A DNA stretch of 64,000 bases, from contig JAVIAB010000124.1 of the NCBI GenBank assembly GCA_032433765.1, positions 72,713,746 through 72,777,745 on the forward strand, written 5' to 3'. Each line of letters opens with the position of its first letter. The first letter of the stretch is position 1. The notes below the pieces were generated by a model. That model worked only from the letters and a program-made list of their open reading frames with translations. It did no database searches and was not told where the DNA came from. Below, one piece after another: positions 29,230-38,089 of the stretch. Source of the stretch: Megaustenia siamemsis. Lineage: Eukaryota; Mollusca; Gastropoda; Stylommatophora; Ariophantidae. The translations under genes were made by a program, and so were the position numbers.

Positions 29230-32200
29230 TGCAAGTGTGTAATGTGGGTCCTTCTGTGAAAGCCTGGTGTACTCAGCTAATATAATCACTCTAGAAGAGA
29301 CATGTTTGAGAGAAGGCTTTCTCTGTGTGTTTGGTTTTACTACTTTCTACAACAGGTGACATGGTACTTTGGTTTGTTGTAGCATCAGAAGTGGATATGT
29401 CCAGATCAGACAGTAGTATTCTGCAACTGCGGGCCGTTAGAATTCAGTCTGAGAATCAATTTGTGCTGATCATTGTTTATGCCTGCAATGCTAAAGTGGA
29501 CTTTTGAAAATGGCACTGTCTTGATGAGATCATAAGTCTGTGGCAACTTCAATGCCAATAGCATATCATGGTGAAATATTTTCCCAACAAAAAAGATGAA
29601 CTGTTGGGGCTGTTCTTGATACTACCGATTTAGTTTGCTTCAACAGTGGCTGTGTCACCATAACTGGGAATCAATCAGGTGTCAAGAACAGCTAACGATA
29701 TGGTACTTGTAAACCCCACTCTCTAGTGTACAATGGCAGGAACCACTGCTCATACTTGTACAGAAAGTCAGAACAAGAATACATAAGCCAAAAATAAAGA
29801 CCTTTTATAACAGAACAGGTCATTGTGATTAGTAAGATCAGGTGTGTCAAGCACAGTACTCATCCATGTGGGAGTAAATAATGTGAATAGCCGCCCTGGT
29901 GAAATAATGAGGTGGAAAGTTCTTGGGTGAACAGAAGGAAAGCTATCAGGGTATGGCAAAGGTAAAAAAAGAGTGACCCTGCCCTGCCTGAGCACACACT
30001 GCTACTCAAAAAAAAAAAATAAGTGAAAGAGGAGAAAGGGAGGGCTCTTATTGAACAATACCAGGCACAACATGATCAGAAGGACTCGGTTGTCCATACC
30101 ATAGCCGGAACAGCCAATTCAAAACTTTGGGGATTGAGACATGGATTATGACCTGTGTGTGAGTGTTGATGATATCAAGGCGCATTATATGACATTAAAG
30201 ATAGTGCACCAGGTCTAGATCTTATCAGATATGATAATATCAAATACTTGTCTGAGCTGAAGGAACTGACAAACGTCTATAATAGTTTTGAGAGTTAAAA
30301 GATTAAGGAAGATTGGCTGCACAACTGTTTGTTACCCTAGTCAAAACCTGGGAAGGACCTTTGAAAATTCACAACATGGTAGGCAAGCTGCTGGAGAAGA
30401 TAATTACCAGGATGATTGCCTGTGACCTTCTAAATTGATTTCTTCTATCCACGTTCATTGGCTACTATCTCATTGGAGAGACTTAGGGTAGTGCTGCTGT
30501 TTTTGCCCATGACATATATGAGGGCATTCACTCAGATGTTGTCACATGTGCTATTGCAGTCGATCTAGAGGATGTTACAACAGGGTACTCTTTGATTTAT
30601 TAACCTTAGATTACGACACCTATCAGCGAGCCACGTTTTGATGACACTTTTGTAAAAATTACAAACACTAAATGTTACTTTTGGAGTTCGGCAAATAGTA
30701 TTTTCTTTCAACTTTTGCAACACTTTGTGTTTACAGAAGGGGAGACATGGGAATCAGGTGTGGTAATCATCTTCCAGCTTAGGTTTGATTTATGGCCTGA
30801 AATTCAACCACATGATGCTGTGGCTACCGGAGGTGTTGCGTTGTATATTCACATGTAAGAAGTCATTCCAGCCGTATGTTTGGCTTCCTAATATAACAGT
30901 CAGGTTCTTATGACACCTTTGTAAATTTTACAAAGCGCATGTGGTGTTTGAAAAAAAAAAAAATCCAATACTCAGGGGTTGTCAGAATCAATAATTAGGA
31001 AGGCATATGGAAGGAGGGAAATGTTTGCCCATGGCAAACTGTTGAATTCAAAGAATTTGTATTTTGAGTTTGTAAATTTTACCAAGGTATCATAATCTAA
31101 GGTTATGGCTCAGCTGTATGTGTTCTGTATCAGTCCAGTCTTCCTTAACAGGATAGCAACAACCTTTTTCAAGTGTTGTCGAAAGTTGTTTTCAAGTGTG
31201 ATACGTGGACTTGTAAATCTACAACTATGCATCCCATCAGCTGACCACAGGAATCACCTCTGTCTCCAGTGCTTTTCAACACCTAAATTGTAAAAATAAT
31301 AGATCTGTTGGACTATGTATCTAGGGAGGACACTGTCTTATGCTGATGGTGTTTTGGTCTACCGCCATGGTAAAGATAGGAAGCAGGTTGCTCATGAACT
31401 TCAGGTTGAACTTACCTGGTTGAGCAGCTAGTGCTGTGAGGCAGTAGCATTGGTACAGGTGGCTGTAACTTGCTTCTCTCTGAACAATTATATTGTTGAT
31501 ACACCTGCACCATTAGTGAGCTTGGATTCAGAGGTTGTTGTGAAGTCCCTCACAATACGTTTTTTGGTAGTAAAGTTGAACGATGTCTTGCTTTCACCCA
31601 GCGTATAGATCAAGTGTTAATGAAGACCAGAAAGGACCTCTCAGCACTGAGAGTAATGGCGGCAACAGACTGTGCAAATCATATTCTTGTTATCAAGAGC
31701 TTGTGGTTTCGGTTATTGAGTATGATCTAACTCTCAGCCGAACACAAATTGAAAGACTGGAACGAATTCAAAATGAGGTCATACATATATTTGGATGCAT
31801 GAAAGCCACACTATACGGAATGATGCAGTATCTCTTAAATTTTCACACCATTGCTGACAGAATGATGATGTCCCATGCACGTGTCTACTTCCAGATCAGT
31901 GCTGCTGAACGACATCCACTGCACAGTGAGATTGGGATGAAAAAAAGGACAGCAGGTTCAAAAGAGAAAAATCAAGGTTGGCACAGCTAAGGATATTGTT
32001 CAACAGATTTATCCACAAGGAAACACTGAGCGTGGAGAAGTGTGGATATTGGTGCCAGTAGAGTGCTCAATGTCCTTTTGCATCACATTGGACAGAGAAT
32101 GCAAACAAAGAAAAATTCTGTGGTTGTGGAGACAAATGTGCAGGCCTTAATCTATGAGAATTCATCTCGGGGTTCAGCAGTCATCTACACTAATGGGTCA

Positions 32201-32250
32201 TCTCGTCTACTGTTACTATTTTAGACTTCACATTGAGTTCAAAGAAAGTT
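29230..32250 (+). mobile_element. Family D LINE, old copy with MITE insertion
   Basis: The most decayed D copy. Endonuclease remnants at 29310-29700 (VWFYYFLQQVTWYFG; QFVLIIVYACNAKVDF; LGLFLDTTDLVCFNS-type in broken frames); RT start at about 30190 (KDSAPGLDLIRYDNIKY), IKEDWLHNCLLP, AVDLED-like around 30560; palm near 31290-31345 (LCLQCFSTPK, GLCI..); then 31583-31990 thumb/connection (VIEYDLTLSRTQIERLERIQ, YLLNFHTIADRMMM, SAAERHPLHSEI) and the RNase H start VIYTNGSS (YTDGS to YTNGS) at about 32187. A MITE splits RT at 30602-31104. Confidence 0.7.
30602..31104. mobile_element. MITE-like DNA transposon inside the family D LINE
   Basis: Termini AACCTTAGATTACGACACCT (30602) and, inverted, AACCTTAGATTATGATACCT (to 31104). 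No coding capacity, about 500 bp. Just inside each end and once internally are related near-palindromes: TTTTGTAAAAATTACAAA (about 30649), CTTTGTAAATTTTACAAAG (about 30918) and TTTGTAAATTTTACCAAGG (about 31070). The target-site duplication could not be resolved. The LINE reading resumes at ATGGCTCAGC. Confidence 0.8.
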
Positions 32251-32407
32251 TTTGTCAGCTTAAGGCTGGTGACATCTTCATGCAGCTTGTCCTGATATGT
32301 TATCAGTGATGGCCACAAGAGCCTTCTTAGTGCTGTTGATGTTTGGTCAAAAGTTCTTGTGCTTTCTCTATGCTTTGACTCTACAGCATAGTGGAATGTA
32401 ACCACCA

Positions 32408-32675
32408 GTAGAATTGGGTGGAAACTTTCGAGGCAAGTGGCCCTGCGTTCTCGCTGCCAGGCAGGACTCCACAATATGGATACCATATTGCTTCTTCTAG
32501 ACTGTGATGTCTTCATGGTGAGAATTTATAATTTGAACATGTTTGTGTCTCCTTTTTTCTGGTCCCAGCCTTTTGGCTTGTCCAACTTATGTGATCCCTT
32601 GATAACATTGCTACTATTGGAACATCTCTTGGAGATATGGGAACACAGCTTCTCTACCACTTTGTGGTCAGAGGA
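32408..32675 (+). repeat. Inverted-pair repeat, copy 1
   Basis: GGAAACTTTCGAGGCAAGTGG to GAACACAGCTTCTCTACC matches the reverse complement of 34783-35050 at roughly 85-90 percent by eye. Sequence class unknown; the minus frame 32516-32190 is open for 108 codons but resembles nothing I recognise. The segment 32222-32400 just upstream shows weaker similarity to 52096-52260. Confidence 0.65.
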
Positions 32676-32695
32676 GCATTTGTACAGATGCTACT

Positions 32696-33060
32696 AGTAG
32701 TGGTTTAATATATAAAACTTAATTTTATAGTAGAACATTTATTTAGTTATAATGTTGTTTAGTGTCAGATCTGATTGGTTATGACTGAGGTCGTCAGAGC
32801 TGGCTCAAGACAACTGATAGGTCTGTTGTTCGGCACAGTCAGAGCTCATGAACCTTCATCACACAGGATAAAAGAAGAGAGCGGCAGTTGAATGGTAATT
32901 ACAAGTAGTTTGACCATGAAGATCATGGCAGTAACTAAAGCGATGGCCTGAATAAAAACACAACCTTTTATTCATGTATGCTTTCTGAATGACTTGATGA
33001 TCATGCTCACAAAAATCAAAGAGATTTGGGAAAGTGGTTGGTGTCACTAAAGAATGCAGT
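32696..33060. other. No recognisable feature
   Basis: AT-rich sequence before a SINE poly(A)-like tail; nothing identified. Confidence 0.35.
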
Positions 33061-33322
33061 AAAAAAAAAAAAAGTAAAGTACCCCCGTCACACCAAGTGG
33101 CGTATAAGGAATATGGTGTTAGTGACCATAAATTTTACAGACCTTCAGCACATGATTTTTGGGGTAATGTGGTCGGTATTACTCCCGTGCCGCTTTACTT
33201 TCCCAGAAAAAAATCCGGTACCCATTAAAGGCTGGGTGAGCCGGAAGCCGTCGGTTGGGATCGAACCCTACCTCTTGTCCTTTGTAGTCCAGTTCATTAA
33301 CTACTGAGCTATCGCAGGTCCC
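33061..33322 (-). mobile_element. tRNA-derived SINE (type 1)
   Basis: Complete: minus-strand head GGGACCTGCGATAGCTCAG, B box GGGTTCGATCCC, body TTTAATGGGTACCGG, TTCTGGGAAAGTAAAG, CAAAAATCATGTGCTG, 3' CACTTGGTGTGACGGGGGTA then TTTAC and a T-run (33061-33073 as A on +). Flanks AATGCAGTA and AATTCAGTA may be the TSD. Confidence 0.9.
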
Positions 33323-33339
33323 AAATAATTCAGTACTGA

Positions 33340-34050
33340 CTGAGATTTGTTTTATTTTCGTCCGTGGACTACAAGAAAGAGATCGACCACTTTATCTATC
33401 TTGGAAGTTACATTGATCGGGAAGGGGATACAAGTAAAGAAATTAGAATCAGAATAGATAAAGCAGTAATGTCTTTCAGAAGCCTTGAAAAGTTGTGGAA
33501 ATCAAAACTCATCAGCACAAACACAAAACTTAAACTATTCAAATCAAACGTACTATCAACCCTTACGTATGCATGTGAGAGCTGGGAAATAACAAGAGAC
33601 ATAGAAACAAAGTTGAATGCATTTAAAAATAAATGTCTAAGGAAAATACTTGGTATGGTGTGGAACGAATTCAAAACAAACGGGGAAATTAAAGAAATCG
33701 GCAATCAACCACTAATATCTTCAGTAATCAAGAAAGATTATGGTCATATGTTGGACATGTGATGAGGAGAGATAATAACCGAGTAGCAAAGCAAGCCCTC
33801 ATGTGGGAAGCAAGAGGTAGGAGGAAAAGAGGCTGACCCAGAGTGACACTGAGAAGAACATTGATCAGAGAGGCAAGAGCAACAAGAATCGGCTCCCTCA
33901 ATGAGATAGGGTTGCTTGCACAGAACAGAGACAAATGGCGAGATTTGATAAAAGATCTTTACAAGGATTGAAAACTGCTAGAATAAAAATTTAGATAATA
34001 GAAAGAACACCTGTGTCTATGCACACGGCTCGACAGATCAATAGAATAGG
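33340..34050 (+). mobile_element. Family R RTE LINE, 3' half
   Basis: Frame 33364-33762: EIDHFIYLGSYIDREGDTSK, KLKLFKSNVLSTLTYACES, LRKILGMVWNEFKTNGEI; a frameshift at about 33737 then GHVMRRDNNRVAKQ, a stop in the RGRPR motif (GRRKRG then TGA) and RTLIREARATRIGSL. 3' block decayed (CACACGGCTCGACAGATCAATAG). Older than the copy at 13026. Confidence 0.8.
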
Positions 34051-34489
34051 AAATTCTTTATACAGAGCTTCACAGCAGGAGGTAATCTGACCACGAGAAA
34101 ACTTGTCGAGCAAGTGTATAGGCCCTTTAGCATCTTGACGCATCTTGGGAGATGGGCCCGCCTGGATCATGACTCTCAAGCATCGACCTCCTGCTGCATA
34201 TTGGACTCTAAAGCTCACAATATATATTCGGCACAAAATAACTAGTCTACACAACACTTTTGGTAGAATTTACAGTCTATATCTGGTTGTATACTAACAT
34301 AGTCTTAGCTTTAATGACAGAATATTGGTCCATTGACGCCTGTGCTTTCAAGCTTCTGAGACAAGTTCAGCCATTTATGGTGGTGGTCTATGAGTTTTGC
34401 TAACGACCTGTCTAACTTCTCCTAGATAACTGTTCACAAATTATTGTACATGATAGCATAGTAATAATTAAAAAAAACTCTTAACGACT
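34051..34489. other. No recognisable feature
   Basis: No frame, repeat or structural signal recognised. Confidence 0.35.
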
Positions 34490-34705
34490 TTTTTATGACA
34501 TTATCTCATTACCGGGACAACATATAGGACCAGAGAATACATGCTGCTTGCCCTGAGCAGCCGCCACGAAGTGTTTGGGTCTGAGTTTTTATTCCACCAC
34601 TGCTAAAAAAAACTTTTGACTACCAGGATTCGATCCTACCTTCTCCTGGTTTGGGGAACAATAAGTTATCAATTCCGCCACCCGCTGACCTGGTGATAAT
34701 CCCTT
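34490..34705 (-). mobile_element. Candidate tRNA-derived SINE (type 4)
   Basis: The minus strand reads GGTCAGCGGGTGGCGGAATTG (A-box-like), then GGTAGGATCGAATCCTGGTAG, whose GGATCGAATCC fits the B-box consensus, followed by about 130 bp of body. No tail or TSD resolved. A decayed tRNA pseudogene is the alternative. Confidence 0.45.
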
Positions 34706-34724
34706 GAATTCGTGAATCATACAT

Positions 34725-34770
34725 CTTTCTATCTATCTATTGTCCTTTTATTCTGATGACGGCACATATC
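34725..34770 (-). repeat. Family F LINE 3' end remnant
   Basis: Reverse complement reads ATATGTGCCGTCATCAG then AAAAGGACAATAGATAGATAG, the family F terminal block with a GATA tail. Confidence 0.5.
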
Positions 34771-34782
34771 TGACTCATCTCC

Positions 34783-35050
34783 ACCACAAAGAGGTAGAGA
34801 AGCTGTGTTCCATATCTCCAAGAGTTGTTCCAATAGTAGCAATGTTACCAAGGGATCACATAAGTTGGACAGGTCAAGAGGCTGGGACTAGAAAAAGTGA
34901 GACACAAACGTGTTAAAATTATAAATTCTCACCATGAAGACATCATGGTCCAGAAGAAAGCAATATGGTATCCATACTGTGGAGTCCTGCCGGGCGGCGA
35001 GAACACAGGGCCACCTGCCTTGAAAGTTTCTGCCCATTTCTACTGGTGGT
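34783..35050 (-). repeat. Inverted-pair repeat, copy 2
   Basis: Reverse-complement partner of 32408-32675; it directly follows a family F tail on the left. See that entry. Confidence 0.65.
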
Positions 35051-35441
35051 AGGGGTAGAAATTCTAGACTCTTGTGTCTGACAATCGTTGAACTGTCAGA
35101 CTTTGCACAAGACCTATATTGTGTCTCGGCACATGGCTGTGTTCTGGTTGAGTTGCTTTATCTTGGCGAGGGAACTGAGATGCCTGCTGTTGTTGCCTCT
35201 TGTTTTAATGTTATTTTTAGTGTTTCTATAGGTCAGCCTTTTTTTCTTTTACCCTCTGGTTCCCATTTTAAGGCCTGCTTTGAGATTCTTTTGTAGTCTC
35301 TTGTCATCACATGGCCAACATATGACATTCTTCACTTGATTATAAATATTTTTTGATGTTTGTCATTTCTATTATTTCTGCACTAGTCTTGAACTCATTC
35401 CATGATATACAAAGTATTTTCCTCAGGTATCTTTTAATGCG

Positions 35442-35518
35442 GGTGTCCGGTTAGCGCAATCGATAGGCAGTTGGCTTACCACGGCAACAGCCGGGGTTCG
35501 TACCCTGGCGAGGACACC
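35442..35518 (+). repeat. tRNA-like unit 1 of the composite SINE
   Basis: GGTGTCC at the 5' end pairs perfectly with GGACACC at the 3' end (7-bp acceptor-like stem). A-box-like TAGCGCAATCGATAGG and B-box-like GGGTTCGTACCC, the latter in a 6-bp stem with a 7-base loop. The anticodon arm does not fold properly, so this is tRNA-derived and probably not a working tRNA. Confidence 0.7.
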
Positions 35519-35548
35519 TGGGTTTTACTAATTCCCTAAAAATTAGTG

Positions 35549-35626
35549 GGAGCCGCGATAGCTCAGTGGTTAGTGAACTGGACTACTACGGACAAGGGGT
35601 AGGGTTCGATCCCAACCGACGGCTCC
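35549..35626 (+). repeat. tRNA-like unit 2 (type 1 SINE head)
   Basis: GGAGCCG pairs perfectly with CGGCTCC at the other end. A box TAGCTCAGTGGTTAGTG and B box GGTTCGATCCC are intact, so RNA polymerase III transcription is plausible. Best-preserved type 1 head in the window. Confidence 0.85.
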
Positions 35627-36189
35627 GGGTTCACCCAGCCTTAAATGGGTACCGGATTTTTTCTGGGAAAGTAAAGCAGCACGGGCGTAATACCGACCAC
35701 ATTACCCCAAAAATCATGTGCTGAAGGTCTGTAAAATATAGGGTCACTAACACCATATTTCCCTATACGCCACTTGGCGTGACGGGGGGGTACTTTACTT
35801 TTTTTTTTTACTATCTTTTAATGCTTCCAGTTTATTTTCTATTCTTTAGTTGTTTTCCCAGCTTTCCCATGCATAAGTAAGGGTGGATGATATATTTGAT
35901 TTGAAAATCCTAAGCTTTGTTTTGTGCTTAGTAATTTTCATTTCCATATTTTATCAAGGTTTCTGACAATTGCTGCCGTTGCTATTCTGATTCTATTTTC
36001 TTTCTTTGTGTCTCCTTCTTGATCTAAGCAGCTTCCAAGATATACAAAGTGATCTATTACTTCCACTGCCTTTCCTTTAAGGTATATTTTTTCTTGTGGA
36101 CGAATTTGATTTTTCATTACTTTTATCAATCCTTGATTGATCTCAATCCTAGCTTTGAATTATACTTAAAACTATAAACAAAATAAAAA

Positions 36190-37620
36190 TACCATCGATA
36201 CTTATTCAGATGACAGGATATGTATATACTGATGGTGCAGCCACAAGGGTAACTATCAAAACTGGATATAGGATTTTGATATATTATCCAGATGGAACAG
36301 CTGAAGAACTATGTGGCCCATGTGAAAGTCTGCAACTATTATGAAGCAGAAATAAGAGCTTTAGAAACAGCAGTGTACCATCTAAATGCTGTTTTTGATG
36401 TCATACCGTCAAAGAAAAGACGTATAGACATATTTACTGATTACAAAATAAGCCCTGCAGGAGTTTTACTGATTACAAAATAAGCCCTGCAGGCGCTAGG
36501 AAGTAACAAAGTAGCCAGAACTCACACTGGTCATACATGGACATAGGTAACCTCTTTAGCAGACATGACTTAAGGCTGGTAATGCAATGGATTCCAAGAC
36601 ACTCCAACACACCAAGAAATTATAAGGCATATACATTAGCTAAGAGAGGATCCAGTTAGACACAATTTAACACCACCATCTCATTAAACACAGCCAAACA
36701 AATCATAAACTCTAACAGTAGAGAAGTTTGACTGAGTGGATGGGCCATAGGAAAAACAGGGAGAAATCTTTTTAAATACATGTACAAGGCCAAACTCCCA
36801 TGACAACATTAACAACCTAAAAAGAAAAGACCACACTACCAATTTTCAGACAGAGAACTGGTCATGTACCACTGAACAATCACTTCCGGTCAATATGGCA
36901 GATAGGTGGCAGGTACTGTTGAGGCTCTGTCTGAAAAGTGTTCCTTTTTGCAGTTTCCTCATATTCCTTGCTGCCGGATCTACAGAGTTTAGTGCACTGT
37001 GCACACCATGAGCTGTGTTTTCATCCGGATCGTGTTTTGATATATAATATCGTATGACAAAGGACAGTTCGGTTGCGTTCACTTTCGGTGCGGCTACGCC
37101 TTATGTCTTTAGGTGTGTGCTGTGACTGCTATGATGGGTACTGCAACTGCCTTTCTTTGTTTGGATCCTTCAATGAGATGAGATGTTAATTCGGATGATT
37201 ACACTGGCGCACACGGTTGAGCAATTATGGATTTTAATTCATTTGCAGTGATACTGGGGCCTTCGACTAACTAAAATTATAATCACATCAATAGAATACA
37301 ACAAAATCAAACTCTAGCATGTCCTCTCTCTGAACACCCACATGAAACAATAGAACATCACTTTTTATACTGTCCAAAGCTCATCGACATCAGAGCAACC
37401 CTACTTCCTTAAAGACCTGATAATGGAACACCTTGTATGGAACTACAAGGTAACTCAGAAATACCTCAAGATATCACTACAAGACATAGGATGAAGGGCG
37501 TCAGCTCACAGGCATCTTGATCCATAACAACAACACCATAAATAAAATCTGTAGATCTGGTTATAACATACCAGAAATCAAACGTGCCAAGTTCATGAAA
37601 TTTGAATAGATAGATTCTGA
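36190..37620 (+). mobile_element. Family E LINE: RNase H and C-terminal CCHC, SINE-interrupted
   Basis: YVYTDGAATRVTIKTGYRIL (RNase H start, about 36220), the EAEIRALETAVYHL segment (36343), IDIFTD(Y)K and, after a tandem duplication, ALGSNKVARTHTG; then RHSNTPRNYKAYTLAKRGS (RNase H end). After the repeat at 36865-37268 it continues with ACPLSEHPHETIEHHFLYCP (CCHC-like; first Cys pair partly lost). A 29-bp segment is duplicated at about 36434-36495. RT is missing. Order RNase H then CCHC is I-group; distinct from N and D in sequence. Confidence 0.65.
36865..37268 (+). repeat. ~400-bp SINE-like dispersed repeat, copy 2 (opposite to copy 1)
   Basis: ACTTCCGGTCAATATGGCAG at the start, TTTGCAGTTTCCTCATATTC, GTGCACACCATGAGCTGTG, TTGAGCAATTATGGATTTTA and CAGTGATACTGGGGCCTTCG at the end, i.e. 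reverse complement of 11335-11725. It interrupts the family E ORF between the RNase H and CCHC regions. Confidence 0.75.
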
Positions 37621-38089
37621 AAAATTGTTTTCAAAAAACTTCATTAGTCTGACAAAAACAAAAAATGGGAAAAGATAAAAATGCACTTATGGAATAAAAA
37701 TGTACACAGATTTGGTTACAGATTTGAAATACACACAGATGTAACAAGAAATAATTTTCACATTAATATACTTTCTTTCATTCCTTTGTCATTTGTCTTT
37801 CAGCTGCGAGGGAAGATTTAGTTTGCAATCTTTTTATGCTCTCTGTTAGCTTCTCCTGCTGTTTCCTAATGTTCCTAATATTCTATTAATTTGTATTTTT
37901 TCGTGGACAGGTATTCTACTGTTGTCGAGCATTTGTTGATAGCTTGTTGTGTCACATTTTGCTGGTCTTTATTTCTCATTTATGTTTTCAATGGTTGACA
38001 TATTCCTAGCTTTTTTTATTAATTCTTCACTTCTGATCTTATCTCTCAGGCTTTTTCCTGTCATATGTCTAATGCATGTCATTTCAGTG
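37621..38089. other. No recognisable feature
   Basis: AT-rich; the minus strand has a lysine-rich partly open frame at 37800-38060 but no identifiable domain. Confidence 0.35.

Larger units (their letters stand above)
35441..35811 (+). mobile_element. Composite SINE with two tRNA-like heads
   Basis: The 371-bp insertion is bounded by the 13-bp TSD TATCTTTTAATGC (35428-35440 and 35812-35824). It contains, in order, a tRNA-like unit (35442-35518), a 30-bp linker with ACTAATT..AATTAGT, a second tRNA-like unit (35549-35626), then the ordinary type 1 body (CACCCAGCCTTAAATGGG, TCTGGGAAAGTAAAGC, ACCCCAAAAATCATGTGC, CGCCACTTGGCGTGACGG) and a T-rich end. Other type 1 copies in the window have only the second head. 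The insertion sits in an old RTE copy. Confidence 0.88.
35051..36170 (-). mobile_element. Old family R-like RTE LINE, split by a composite SINE
   Basis: Minus strand: 36170-35812 encodes LIKVMKNQIRPQEKIYLKGK, VEVIDHFVYLGSCLDQEGD and RNLDKIWK (frame 36129-35938 intact); after the SINE, 35440-35051 encodes RYLRKILCISWNEFKTSAEI and degraded C-terminal sequence. Clearly the same protein family as 13026-13732 but strongly diverged, so an older lineage. RT palm missing. Confidence 0.75.

Noticed and set aside
35442..35626. Two functional tRNA genes
   Set aside because: Both lie within one TSD-bounded SINE insertion, and unit 1 lacks a proper anticodon arm.
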